DNA from: Sycon ciliatum
Taxonomy: Eukaryota > Porifera > Calcarea > Leucosolenida > Sycettidae
NCBI RefSeq assembly: GCF_964019385.1
Contig: NC_088655.1
Coordinates: 2,684,238 to 2,748,237 of the forward strand
Direction: 5' to 3'
DNA length: 64,000 bases
A model generated the notes under the pieces. That model saw only the letters and a program-made list of their open reading frames with translations, had not been told where the DNA came from and ran no database searches. Each line of letters opens with the position of its first letter. The stretch's first letter is position 1. The position numbers and the translations under genes were made by a program. Shown here one piece after another: positions 1 through 29,785 of this stretch.

Positions 1-397
<397 letters not shown>

Positions 398-794
398 CTG
401 CCCATCACATTCATCGCTGCCCACCACAGCGGCGATCTCCAGCCCGGTGAAGCGTAGCCGGCAAGTGAGTCACTATTATTTATGGCCAGGTGTGCCTGCC
501 TGGCACTGCACTACACTATCTAGTTTTGTGTTTCTATCCACACTCACACACAGCTCACAGGCTCTCCGCGTTCCTTTCGTCTTTTGACACTTGCTTCCGA
601 CGGCAACATCAAGCAACACATACTCCCTTTCTGCCCGTTCCGCCGCATTATTACTTCACATCACGCAGCCCCTGTATCCATGCCGACCGTCTTCTTGAGA
701 TCCATAACCAAAATGCTCGATTTATTCCGGCCGCTCAGTTATTTATGATCCACCTACCGAGAAGAGCCTTTCCTCCTATTTCAGGAATATTATT

Positions 795-866
795 ATTCTG
801 CTGTGCCGTTCCATTCTGCTGTGCCGTTCCGTTCTGCTGTGCCGTTCCGTTCTGCTGTGCCGTTCG
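795..866. repeat. 18-bp tandem repeat, 4 units
   Basis: Four copies of CTGCTGTGCCGTTCCRTT. Confidence 0.9.
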
Positions 867-1361
867 AGGCGCAGGCAATTCCTCTTTTCTGTCGCCCGTT
901 TTTACTTGCCACACACACAGTTGCTTGGTTTGTTGTTTTTATCACGTGTATGCAGTTGTAGTTGTGGTGTGTCCTTGCCCACATTGTTAGTTAGTGCTCG
1001 TGCTGTTTGTCTGCCCGGCATTGTGCTCTTCAGGCTCCGGTTTAATTTTTTTTCCGCTCTTTGTGCTCTTTGTCTGTAGTTATGTAGAAGTAGGTCCCCC
1101 CCCCCCCCTCCACACACACACACACACACACACGCATTATTCCTCTAGTTGTACGAGCTATTCTGCGGAAACGCGCACCCTAGCGAATGGCGCCTCACTT
1201 CCATCTCCAGTTAGGTCCCGCGTCTTATTCTTCGTCAGCTCTTACGGCACGCGTCGTTAGAACAGAGGGCAGAGAAACACAGGCCGTGCTTTCTTCGTTG
1301 TCTTTGCTCCTTATTATTTCTTGCTCTTTTCCCTATGGACAGCAGTATGAGCACACATACA

Positions 1362-1597
1362 GTGATGCCACTCCTCATGGCTGCCTAGTGATGCCACTCC
1401 TCATGGCTGCCTAGTGATGCCACTCCTCATGGCTGCCTAGTGATGCCACTCCTCATGGCTGCCTAGTGATGCCACTCCTCATGGCTGCCTAGTGATGCCA
1501 CTCCTCATGGCTGCCTAGTGATGCCACTCCTCATGGCTGCCTAGTGATGCCACTCCTCATGGCTGCCTAGTGATGCCACTCCTCATGGCTGCCTGCC
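1362..1597. repeat. 26-bp tandem repeat, 9 units
   Basis: Unit GTGATGCCACTCCTCATGGC + TGCCTA, almost perfect. Downstream of the NOS1AP-like gene. Confidence 0.95.
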
Positions 1598-1765
1598 TAG
1601 TTACAACATTCCTCGATTTGCTTACGAGCTAGGAGTCTCAAAATCTAATTTAAAATACAAAGATTCAAAACCATAATGTCGGAGCATACTAAGTCTTCCT
1701 GCTTTGTTGTGTCCGGTGGGTGGGTGGTGGGTGTTTGTTTGTCGCAAATGGTGGTGGTAATGTTG

Positions 1766-2003
1766 AAACAGCTCAGGTGGAAAGTAGGGGGGGGGGGGGG
1801 CAGTGTTGAAATTGGTCAGATGGGGAGGGGCAGTGTTGAAACAGGTCAGGTGCATAGGGAGGGGGGGGGGATAAGGGCGGGTAGTGTTGAAACTGGCCAG
1901 GTGCATGGGGGGGGGGGGGATAAGGGGGTACCGGGTAGTGTTGAAACAGGCCAGGTGCATGGGGGGGGGGGGGGATAAGGGGGGTAGTGTTGAAACAGGT
2001 CAA
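1766..2003. repeat. G-rich minisatellite, about 5 units
   Basis: Units of about 45-60 bp: AGTGTTGAAACAGGTCAGGT, GCAT, then a run of 9-14 G and GATAAGGG. Unit length varies with the G run. The plus strand has several closely spaced G runs able to form quadruplexes. Confidence 0.88.
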
Positions 2004-2634
2004 GGGTGGGTGTGTTGTTGGCAATCATCGTCCTCTATAAACCTAACTACAGTACAGAAAAATGAGGGTTCTGCGAGGGGGGCTCGGTTTCCAGCAAACC
2101 GTAGGGGGAGGTGGTTTTGATCAGCTAGTCAGATGGTGTGCGCAGCAATACACCTGTTCCCACCCAGAGTACCTTTATCAGAGGCACAGCAACAATGTGT
2201 TGCAATATCTAGAAGTACAGCACTTGAAGCTACCGAGTTTCTGAAGAAAGCTAGCGTAGAACTAGGGCGTAACACGAACTCCGGGAGAGAACACGGATAA
2301 GAGTAAGTAGGTAGAAGCTGTTGAAATGGAGATAGGAACTGCCAGAACACCAGTGAGTGGTGGTACTGTCCACAGTCACGGAGTCTCTGCAGTGAAGTGG
2401 AAATGAATATCATCACATGATCCACAGAGCAATATCACATGATCATGTATGACTGCTGTACATCAAATAATGCGGCTTGTCTAGAAAGAGCACATGTACC
2501 ATAAGGTACATTCGGACGGGAAATTGACAATCGTCCACGGGCGCAGAACAGAATCCTCAACTAAGGTTTATGGCATGAAAGGACTTAGGTAGTGAAAGCG
2601 AGCAGAAATCTGAATAGAGCGGCGCATGCAATGA

Positions 2635-2820
2635 ACACACACACACACATACACACGCACACACACACACACACGCACACACACACACCTGATGAAATCG
2701 ACATAGGAAACAAGTCTAAGGGAGATAACAGTGTATGTACGGGCACGGATACCTAGGCGAAATATCTTGAGTCTTACTGTACACACTACACACACTACAC
2801 ACACTACACACACTACACAC
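2635..2820. repeat. (AC)n, and (CTACACACA)4 at 2780-2820
   Basis: Interrupted AC tract at 2635-2688 and a 9-bp tandem repeat at 2780-2820, with ordinary sequence between. Confidence 0.85.
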
Positions 2821-3733
2821 TGGCATGTACTAAGGCACGGTAATGGAACAAGCATGTACTGTATAATAATAGCGTACACAGCCGTAACTGCATGCAGCAC
2901 TTTCACGCAACACAGCATATCTCTGAGTAGTGCAATCGACGGCGGCGGCTGTGGCACGTAGCAATTAATGACTACGTGCCGCGACTGGCAGACTAGCAGC
3001 GTGTCACACACACACACACACAACACACCAGTACTTGTGCAGTGGCGTGCAGTGCAGTACAGCGAGTCCGTTTCAAAATGACCAAGCTCTGTACAGAGGT
3101 AAGCAAGCGAGTGTGAAGGATGAAGTTGACTCACTGAAATCCACACTGACCACGTCGTCGCTCTGGCTGCTGCTGCTGCTGCATGCCATAAATAGTGTAC
3201 TGGGCTCCGCGAGAATGCAAACCACGCATCATCCAGCAGTGCCAGTGTGTATGCATGTGCGTGCACGCGTGTGCCAAATAGCTGTAGAATATGAAATTAT
3301 GGAATTGAGACCGTGTAGAGCGGTCGTCGGACTCTGAAGGATTCTTCTAGAAGAGCACTACAGGATACCTGCATGTGTTGGGAGGGGAATGGGCCGGAGG
3401 GCGGGGGGGGGGGGGGGGCAGGAAACGGGGCAGGTACGGGGGGAGGGGGAGTACTTATGACTTGGATACAACACATACTGTACCCATGTCTCGACTTTTT
3501 AGTATTTACACATGAAACAGAGAGTGAGGCGGTCGTGTCGCAAGCTGACTGACTACCACTGGCGGGCTTATTCGGGTGGCTGTGTTTGTTTCGCGTGACT
3601 TTGGCACGTGAACACACTCAGGACCCTCGCTGACCGCAGTGGACTTCACACCCACATGCAACAATGGTGGATTCACCGGCGCAAAGCAAACACACCACAC
3701 TAGCGGTGGTGTCCACGGCAACGACAACGTGAT

Positions 3734-21806
<18,073 letters not shown>

Positions 21807-21999
21807 CCTGCCACTCGAGGAGCGCTAGCAGCCAGCGTTAGCCTCCACGAAACAGCGCTCCAGCACGACCTGCTACTACGGCCAGCGCGCTCGCTTTCTC
21901 TGCACTGCACTGCGATATTACTGACTTATCCACTACGTGTCGAGCTAGCTGCTAGGATAACGTCCTGAAGGAACGACGTTCTCCTTTACTCTACAGCTA

Positions 22000-22990
22000 G
22001 TTGTAACGTAGTGCACAAGCACGAAGCTTGCCTTCACTTCAGCGACACTAGTTCCTCTATGCTAGTACTAGTGTTACTAGCCACTGTCCTCTGCAGTGCA
22101 CTGACTCTGTGCAGTGCATGCAGCGCTTTGACCAGTTACCTGCAGCAGCTGTAGTGTAGGTAACTACTGCTCGGTGAAGCACTGGCCAAATCTATGACTA
22201 TGCTGCGTAGATATCTACTTCCAGACCATACAATAATGATACAGCTACAGAGGACAGTACAGATGGACGGAAGGAGCACAGCGAAGAAGTAGTTCCATCA
22301 TCCACTGAACCGTCATGCCAGGAAGTGCACGAGAGAGTCCTTGACTTGATCTTGCAAGTATTAGTTGCAGCTTGACTCTTTTTTTCTTTTTTTTATCCCA
22401 CTCACCATGCATGATGAGTCGAGTCTGTTGTCAGTAGATCTACGACAGTACTCAGTAGTGTTGACCTGCATGGTGCGTGGTGGTAGGCTGGTGCACAAAT
22501 GGTGCATGCATGCCGTGGAGGTTGACCATGTAACATTGTTGACGGCGCGCGCGGCGGGTCGGTGACCGAGTTGCCTGCATGCCGACTGGCTGACTGCGCG
22601 TGAGACACTGCGCTCATGTCGTAGTCGACGTAGATCTGTAGATCTACCATGTGTGACCGGGGGGGGGGGGGGGACCATGTCGACCACGAAAGGCCTTCGT
22701 TGCGTTTGTTTTGAGTGCGACATGTTCATCTTCCTCAAACGCGACACAAAGTTTTGAGTCACGTGTCACGATTACTATGGAAACAGCATAGATGTATGCT
22801 TGGTTCCATGATGTCCTATCTGATCTAGGACATCTCCAGTCCAGGACTGGTCGACCATGTAGATCATCTACCATGGCATGGTGCCTTTGCTGGCATCTAC
22901 ATGTACGTCGTTTGACCGCATGCATACTGCACATGACTTGTGCAGCTGTGATGCCGAGACCCTGGGCCTGGCCTGGCCTTGGTCGGCTGA
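22000..22990. other. Upstream flank of the NOS1AP-like gene, no gene recognised
   Basis: Mixed sequence with several GTAGATCTAC palindromes (22436, 22629-22650) and a G13 run at 22660. May contain the promoter and 5' UTR of the minus-strand gene, but no TATA or other element could be picked out with confidence. Confidence 0.5.
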
Positions 22991-22995
22991 GCTTC

Positions 22996-24490
22996 ACAGG
23001 TCCCACTGGTACTAGGCGCCGGTGCCTAGCTAGTGGGACCCGCGGCGGATTATGCCCGCGAAACCATGGAATTATGCTTTCATGGATTCTCGCATTATGC
23101 TCGCAAAATCCTCATAATTATTATGCTTTGGCACGCGGGGATATACATGTACATATTCACTTTGTTGTGCTTATGGGGCCTCAAAGTTAGGAAAATTGTG
23201 CCTTTTCGTACTTGCAAGTGGCCATAAGTACAACAAAATACATGAGTATCCCCATACCAAGGTGTCCATGCATACTAGAGATAGGCCTTGACGGATTGTG
23301 CTAATATTTTCGTTAAAATTAATTATGCTTTTCGCATTGCTGAAAAAATTGCAAACTTGTGCTATTTTTATGCTAAAAGTTATCATATTATGCCGCATTA
23401 TGCTCACATACATGTATGCTACTAATGTACATGTATGATGGTTCTGTGCAAAATAACAGGGGAATTTTTTTGTAGAGGGCGCTGTACTGTAGACTTGTAG
23501 TAGCAAAAGTTCAACGGGGTCAACGCACCGTGTGACCTAGCTACGACCGTCACTGATTGTAGTGGACTGGACATGTTATCAAGGGAGTCGAAAACCTACG
23601 ACTTCCTGTACTTGTACTTGTGGAACATGTACAGCTGTATGGAATTTGATGCGAACAGGCGGATTGTTCCAATTTATGCGATTCGTATGCAATTTGCCTC
23701 GAATTATGCGATTATTCGATTTTGGTAGGAATTATGCGAAAAATTATGCTAGCATAATCCGTCAAGGCCTAACTAGAGATCAACCCGGAAAAGAGAGAAC
23801 ATAATCATGACTTCTTCTATTCATTAGTTGACTTCTTTTGCTTTGAAAGATTTTTTCCTTACCTTTGAAAACTGTCATGTTCAACTTTCTTCGTAATCGT
23901 CATACTCGTCCAACTGATGTCACCCTAACCCTGCGAATTCATCTCTCCCGTAGCTCCAGCTCTCCTTCCATCATTACCGAACATCAACTATACCTCAATT
24001 TGTTTAGTTATTAGAGCAATACCCATAGCCTGCACAGTCATAGCTGCTAAGATCCAGACGTCATGACTTCGTAGCAAGCTTAGTGTACATGTACGCGGAG
24101 TTTTGCGGACTACCCATCGCTATCTCGTCCGCCCCGGGATACCTGATATAATAAAGGCTGATTCACTCGCATCTTCTGCCACATGTACTGGATCAGGGTG
24201 AGAAAGAACTTTGAGAAGACGAGTTCGAGCACACAAAATGGTTTCCATGATTTCTACCCTGCTTTTCATTGAAAACACTATCTGCATGACCCCCGAACCC
24301 TTTACCATGCAGACCAACAGCACTGATCAGGTGCATTGTACACAACTGTGTCGCCTACATACTAAAACTGTGATACAATCATGCAGTTATGCTCCTACCT
24401 CCGAAAGGATGCCAAATTATGCTCCAAATTTTCAACCACCAAATTATGCCAATAATTATGCCGGCATAATCCGCCGGTGCCTAGGTCCCA
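22996..24490. mobile_element. Possible related outer element surrounding hAT copy 1
   Basis: GTGGGACC with GGCGGATTATGCC at left (about 23033-23056) and, inverted, GGCATAATCCGCC ... GGTCCCAC at right (24461-24490), both rich in ATTATGC like the inner element. Suggests the inner element jumped into a relative. Exact ends and target duplication were not resolved. Confidence 0.4.
23282..23771. mobile_element. hAT-type non-autonomous element, copy 1
   Basis: Terminal inverted repeats TAGGCCTTGACGGATT and AATCCGTCAAGGCCTA, flanked by an exact 8-bp target duplication ACTAGAGA (23274-23281 and 23772-23779). 490 bp, no coding capacity, interior rich in ATTATGC. An 8-bp duplication is typical of the hAT superfamily. 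A second copy lies at 31911. Confidence 0.88.
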
Positions 24491-24584
24491 CTCACTCCGT
24501 CCTGCTGGATATGTACCATTGCGTCGATTTCTCCTCCTCATTTTAGTTCATCATGCAGTGAGTGTTCAATAGGGCTTGAAAGTG

Positions 24585-24812
24585 ATGACGTCAACTTTTA
24601 CTTCGCCACCAGTTGTAACCCCGCCCCCGGTAGCCAAATCGCTTGAAATGTGCTTGGATCCATACAAAAACTGGATCCAAGTGGAAGTTTTTGTATGGAT
24701 CCAAGCACATTTCAAGTGGTCTTACTCACCGCAAGGTGATGTAGCCAGTGAAACTGACTGATTTGGCTAATGGGGGCGGGGTGACACCTGGTGGCGAAGT
24801 AAAAGTCACCCC
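24585..24812. mobile_element. Foldback MITE
   Basis: Arms share ACTTTTACTTCGCCACCA, then CCCCGCCCCC and AGCCAAATC. The centre is a second near-perfect palindrome (CTTGAAATGTGCTTGGATCC / GGATCCAAGCACATTTCAAG). Confidence 0.75.
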
Positions 24813-24877
24813 TGCATACGACATGAGTGGGTTGCTTTGCACCCACATAGGGATATGATAACACAACTTTTGAAAAA

Positions 24878-25118
24878 AGAGAAAGACCAAGGAACTACAA
24901 GTTACGCTATACTGTCCACTAACACCACCAGTTACTAAACAATCAGCTCATGCGATAACATTGCACGACACTGACCGATGGTACTGACGTTCTACAACTA
25001 ACTGGCTAACAGCTCTAGCACATCTTGGATGCGCACTCCAACAGCCTGATTGTTTAGTAAAATAATGATGGTGTTAGTGGACAGTATAGCGTAACTTGTA
25101 GTTCCTTGGTCTTTCTCT
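24878..25118. mobile_element. Foldback MITE with ~68-bp arms
   Basis: AGAGAAAGACCAAGGAACTA at left and its inverted copy at 25099-25118. Pairing continues through GTTACGCTATACTGTCCACT to TACTAAACAATCAG. Confidence 0.85.
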
Positions 25119-25598
25119 AAATTAAACCTTGGCTCTCCATCTGAGTCCACAATTTTTGAAGTTATATTTTTTATGGCCAGCATCTAGGCTTGTACTTGTA
25201 GTCGTCCTGCTAGGTGACTCGCCTTCTACTGCCGTTTTTGTTTTGTTCTTTTTCCTTTCCAGGGAGTAGTAAGTTGACATCAGATTTCTATTTTGGATCC
25301 ACTAAGGTGTGACTTTGCTATTGCCTCAGCTAATTCTGGCGTCGTGGAGACGACGCATAAGGAGGCGGAGTTTACAGCGGGCGCCTTTTGGATGATGAGA
25401 ATGAGGCCAGGACGTGTGTAGATGGGATCTGTGTGGCATCTCGAGGGGAATGGCTGGTTGGCAACGCAGCGGATACATCGCTTGTCAAGGACCGAAAGCT
25501 GATGCCGTTGGTGCGCAGAGAGATACAGGACCTCCACCGATGTTACCGAAATTTAAATTACACCAAAAATACACGTGTTACACAGTACTGTACTTTGT

Positions 25599-25782
25599 GC
25601 TCAGTGTTTTCCCAGCCGTTCAAATCCCGATGCATCATGTACCATGATGATACAGCAACATGTTGCGCTTTGTATGTGGGCAACGTCATGACGTCAGTAA
25701 TTATTATTAACATTACATGTTGCTGTATCATCATGGTACATACATGTATATCGGGATTTGAACGTCTGGGAAAAGACTGAGC
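25599..25782. mobile_element. Foldback MITE
   Basis: CTCAGTGTTTTCCCAGCCG, then TTCAAATCCCGAT and ATGTACCATGATGATACAGC at left, with inverted counterparts at right ending GGGAAAAGACTGAG. The arms make up most of the 184 bp. Confidence 0.8.
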
Positions 25783-25877
25783 CGATATATAATAAATAAA
25801 TAATTATACTAATCAAATCCGTGGATCCCCAAGCTGCAGAGAGTGCTCAATCAGTCAATGTCAGAGACAGAGCTTAG

Positions 25878-26502
25878 TACATAGCAGACTCAGCGGAGGA
25901 CGTTCAGGTTGGTTGTAACTCTGAGTTTCATGCCGTTAGGCAATCATCAGGCAACTGATACTCGGTTCTACCCAAGAATAAGTTCCGCCTCGCAAATTTC
26001 ACACCTATCAAATGAACTGACCAAGTACTGTACTGCACTTTGCCTGAGCACCCCAATATCAATAATTATTATTTTAAATAAGTTGAATAATAACACAATC
26101 CCTTGGCCTGTTGTTGGCTGTGCCACTCTGCTCACGCCTGCCCGTCACCCAACGGCCAAAGACCCTCTAGCGATCTCACTGGCCCATTGTCCGCCATCCT
26201 CTTGGCACCTCCACCCATCTGCGGTACACTGCCTCCCCATCGCCTCTTTCCGCGCTTTAAATTCATGCTCACAACTGCCTGTTGCCCACCACCCTCCTGG
26301 CACTTCTACTGTCGCGCCTTGGCCCGCGCCAGCTTTCTCCCCACACCTTACACCAGATTTAGCGCTAAATTTGTTTATACTTGTGGCCCTATGTAGGCAT
26401 ACTGTCGGGTAGACCCGAGTATCAGTTGTCTGATGATTGCCTAACGGCATGAAACTCAGAGTTACAACCAACCTGAACGTCCTCCCCTGAGTCTGCTATG
26501 TA
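25878..26502. mobile_element. TIR element with ~85-bp arms
   Basis: TACATAGCAGACTCAG through GGACGTTCAGGTTGGTTGTA to CAACTGATACTCGG is repeated inverted at 26413-26502, ending GTCTGCTATGTA. 625 bp with a Pro/Ala-rich interior of unknown origin. TA at both extreme ends may be the target site. Confidence 0.85.
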
Positions 26503-26540
26503 ATAATTATACTATAATAATTATGTGAAGCTCGAAGAGT

Positions 26541-26740
26541 GCTATCATCGCCTATGGCGATGGCCGTCAAATGGTCAAATTTTGATCATTTGACGGCCAT
26601 CGCCAGAGCCTCATAGCCTGACATAGGCGATGATAGCGATGCTGCAGCAGAAGCCATAGCAACTAACTTACTAATACTTGTGCTGGGATTGCACGCGATT
26701 CAACAGCCTGCAAGACGAAGATCATGAAGAGTGACGTGAA
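26541..26740. repeat. Interspersed repeat (GGCGATGATAGCGATGC family), copy A with palindromic head
   Basis: Begins with a palindrome (GCTATCATCGCC / GGCGATGATAGC, inner GGCGATGGCCGTCAAATG / CATTTGACGGCCATCGCC). It runs into the shared core ending TGTGCTGGGATTGCA..GATTCAACAGC. Copies B and C are at 43331 and 52470. Confidence 0.75.
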
Positions 26741-27725
26741 CGGCGAAGGTCACGTCAGCGCTAGCGGTTTTCTTCTCATTTTCATCTGAGCAAAGATTTA
26801 AGTGCCCAAGAGCTCCACTGTTGTATCGGAGCAAGCAGCATGCACCCAGCACCCCCATCATATTATTTTTATATCGTTGGCGTTGCATCATCATCCTCTC
26901 TTCTAGCTCTACCAAGAGTAGGTTATGTATTCTTGGCTCTACCTTGCATTGTGATCTACACTTGCCATGCGCGTTGTGACAATCATGTCACAGTGTCACA
27001 GTGTGTATGAGTGGTGAAGTGCGTGGTAGATCTACTAGTTACTAGTACTGGTTCAAGTGGTTGTAGTATTACTAAGTCTTGCAGATCTACATACGTAATT
27101 GTTAGATTGACAGCATGAAACAAGGAGGAGGACACTGTGTTCGAAAACAGTGACCTTACTACAACCTTCCGCGGTTGGCAGAGCCCCGGTCCCAATTGCG
27201 TGAACTACAACAAGTTTTATCCCAGTTTGGGATTATAATATCATATCTACATACGTGTGTCTGTGGCGCGCGGTAGATCTACTCTGCGGCCCTGGTTCAA
27301 CTGCTTGTAGATCTACATGACAGTGTCGGTTGGCGCGCGGTAGATCTACTCCCCCGCCCCCTGGGTAGGCCTACCCCTGGGCCGGGACACCTACACTTGT
27401 ACGTCATTGCGACATTGGCTACATCACGTGTACATCGTATGGCATGGCCACTGGCTAGCGGCCATCTTAGACGTGTCCTGTCCGGCCATGGCCTGGTGCA
27501 GCGCGCTCGCCGTATATCTACGGGTGCATGTTGTTATGAACTGCAATGATCTTGAACTGTTGTTTCAACTGGTTTATATCGATATCGCGAATCGATCCAC
27601 GGAGTTGCTTTCGTTGGAGGCCTGGTTACTGGTGCAAGTAATATTCGTTAGTGGTGTGAACCGTTCCGGTTCGCCTTCGCAAGGAACTTCTAGATTGGAC
27701 GCAGATACGCGTGGCGTAGTTCAAA
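26741..27725. other. Upstream flank of the TPR gene, no gene recognised
   Basis: Contains GTAGATCTAC-type palindromes at 27028, 27282, 27306 and 27338, and a duplicated GGCGCGCGGTAGATCTACTC (27271 and 27331). Presumably includes the promoter. An open stretch at 27407-27796 in another frame has no recognisable protein. Confidence 0.5.
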
Positions 27726-28946
27726 ATGGAGAAAAAGTCAGCCCCAGGCCAGAAGTCGTCTCGCTCGAAAACCGAAGGGAAAAAGTCCCGCACTGAACGC
27801 GTCTCTACGAAGGAACTGACCAGAATGGATACAGCTGAGGCATGGTTTAAACTCAGTCAATCAGTACGTGGTGAACACTTTGAAGTCATGAGAGTTCGTG
27901 TTCTCTCCTTTCTGCTATTCGGCCAGCCGGACCACTGCACTGATGATGCGTGGCGAGGTGTGGCGAAGGAAGCTGAAGTGCAGCTTGACGAGAATAATGA
28001 CGTTGTATTCAGGCAGGTAGTGGACCTGGACTTAGTGGATATGGTCCAGCATGCTCTGTCTGCCATCAAGGAACATCTTGATAGTACTGATCAATTCCTA
28101 CTCGGCCACATCTTGGGAATCGCTGAGCAGGCCGAGGAGCATTCCCTTGACAATCCGCCAGAGAGTTCATGGTTTACGACCAATATCCAGAAACTAACCC
28201 AGGGATATCCTGGCTTCCGGTCAAACGTTCACTTTGCAGTTCTCATTCTTGTCATCAAGCATGTTTCCGATCATATACGAGCTCTGATTTGTGATTCCCG
28301 TGATCTCACTGGAGAGCACAGGCGCAGTTGTGCCAAGAGCGAAGAAGCAACGAATCGTATAAAACTTGAAGGAAACACCTGTTTCAAGTTGGAGTTGGAT
28401 GCCGGCATTCCCAAAGCTATTGGGCTTTACAGCAGTGCGATCCGGCAGAATCCGTTCAGCGCCATATTGTACAGCAACCGGTGCATCTGCTACTTGAAGC
28501 AAAGCAAAACCATGTTGGCCTTGGTCGATGGAAAGTGCTGCTCGGTGTTAGCACCAACGTGGGAAAGAGGTCAGCATCGCTACGTGCAAGCCTTGATCGA
28601 GAGTAGGGGCTATGCCAAAGCCAAAGAAGCCATCGAGGCGGCACGCAAGCTATGCAAAGCAAAATCTGACCTAGAGACGCAGTACAGAGGGATTTTAAGT
28701 GCAATTGCCAAGCGCGACGGCGAGCTTCAATCACTGTTTGACGACATGCCAGAGCTGGTGACTGATGACGAGGATGACGACATGCCAGAGCTGGTTACGG
28801 ATGACGACAGCGGGTCCAGAAGAAAGACCACAAAGCGCTGTGCATGTAGCAGTGAGTCTGAGTGTCAGCAGCGCGACGGCGAGCTTCAATCACCGTATGA
28901 CGACATGCCAGAGCTGGTGACTGATGACAAGGATGACTGCAAGTGA
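27726..28946 (+). CDS. TPR protein resembling TTC3 TPR region, single exon
   Basis: 406-aa open frame with start context CAAAATGG and stop TGA. The N terminus is basic (KKSAPGQKSSRSKTEGKKSR). Residues about 205-330 form a TPR block: RIKLEGNTCFKLELDAGIPK, AIGLYSSAIRQNPFSAILYS, NRCICYLKQSKTMLALVDGK, then a repeat with WERGQHRYVQALIESRGYAK. This pattern resembles the TPRs of the E3 ligase TTC3 more than generic co-chaperone TPRs, but no RING domain is present. The tail is acidic, with DDMPELVTDD or DMPELVTDD three times and the module RDGELQS..DDMPELVTDD duplicated. It lacks visible introns, unlike the other genes here, so it may be a retrocopy or a naturally intronless gene. AATAAA follows about 185 bases after the stop. 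Function unknown; binding to chaperones or ubiquitin pathway partners is only a possibility. Confidence 0.72.
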   Translation: MEKKSAPGQKSSRSKTEGKKSRTERVSTKELTRMDTAEAWFKLSQSVRGEHFEVMRVRVLSFLLFGQPDHCTDDAWRGVAKEAEVQLDENNDVVFRQVVDLDLVDMVQHALSAIKEHLDSTDQFLLGHILGIAEQAEEHSLDNPPESSWFTTNIQKLTQGYPGFRSNVHFAVLILVIKHVSDHIRALICDSRDLTGEHRRSCAKSEEATNRIKLEGNTCFKLELDAGIPKAIGLYSSAIRQNPFSAILYSNRCICYLKQSKTMLALVDGKCCSVLAPTWERGQHRYVQALIESRGYAKAKEAIEAARKLCKAKSDLETQYRGILSAIAKRDGELQSLFDDMPELVTDDEDDDMPELVTDDDSGSRRKTTKRCACSSESECQQRDGELQSPYDDMPELVTDDKDDCK

Positions 28947-29109
28947 TGATGATAGGAGTACGCAAGACAAGTCCAGAAGAGAGACAATTAATTTTGATAT
29001 TGGTACGACGGGCATATCTCTCGCTTCCATATTATTATTATTACTTGTATTATTATTATAGACAACACCTCATGGCATGAAAAGAAAATCAGCCAGCACG
29101 GGAGATGTG

Positions 29110-29785
29110 GGTGTTAACCAACCATGGTGAATAAAATAAAAAAGTAATGGTCAAGACGGAGAAGCATGGGAGGGACAGGTGATAGTGAATCTAGTGAGTA
29201 GATTTAAATGCATCCAGGGTACTGGCATTGCGCGTAGTAGCGGGCAGCGCAAGCCAACCAGAGTAAGCAACAAAGAGTGGAGAGTGTACAAGGGAGGACG
29301 TTTTAGCCAAGGGGAGGGCAACAGAGCATCTTGTCTGGGAGCAATCTGTGGTTCGGTACCAGTTGTACACGCTAAGATGAGAAGGATGTAAAGCTAGTTT
29401 AAATTTGTGAGCAAAAGTGCAAATTAATTTTTGACGGTGGGTTGACAGTGGGCAAGCATTTGCAAGGACATACAGGGAAGCAGAAGAGTAGAGAGGGGTA
29501 GACTAAACAGGATACGAAGAAGTTTCCTATGGTGGTTTTCGAGACGCTCAGCGAGAACCGAGGACAAGCCACACCAGCTAACAGCAGCGTACATAAAAAG
29601 AGGCAGGATGTACAGTTTGTAAAACAAAAGTTTGCATTTGACAGGGAGGTGGAAACAATGGGGACGTATAACACCTAGGGCAGAGCTTGAACGGCTGCAA
29701 AGAGCATCAATATGGTAAGACCAAGAGAGACGATCATCAAGCATTATTCCCAGGTGTTTATGGTTGGAAACAACCTTGCAAGCAT
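29110..29785 (-). pseudogene. Non-LTR retrotransposon RT fragment (3' part)
   Basis: Translates to the C-terminal part of a LINE reverse transcriptase: HKHLGIMLDDRLSWSYHIDA, then FYKLYILPLFMYAAVSWCGL and RLENHHRKLLRI, patterns usual in CR1/L2/Jockey-type elements (HLG motif and thumb). No catalytic YADD in this part. Meets an oppositely oriented RT fragment near 29785. Confidence 0.7.
29130..29135 (+). promoter_or_regulatory. Candidate polyadenylation signal AATAAA
   Basis: AATAAA in AATAAAATAAAAAAG, 184 bases after the stop of the TPR gene at 28946. Possible poly(A) signal for that gene, although retrotransposon-derived sequence on the opposite strand begins near here. Confidence 0.4.

Noticed and set aside
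448-469. Possible short plus-strand exon after a CTGCCCACCACAG acceptor, before GTGAGT
   Set aside because: Splice sites look acceptable but the piece is too short to recognise and no partner exon was found downstream.
22361-22762. 133-codon minus-strand open frame upstream of the NOS1AP-like gene
   Set aside because: No recognisable domain, biased composition (His/Arg/Ser), no matching splice context.
25909-26412. Pro/Ala-rich 167-codon frame
   Set aside because: Lies inside the inverted-repeat element 25878-26502 and begins within its terminal repeat; no transposase motif.
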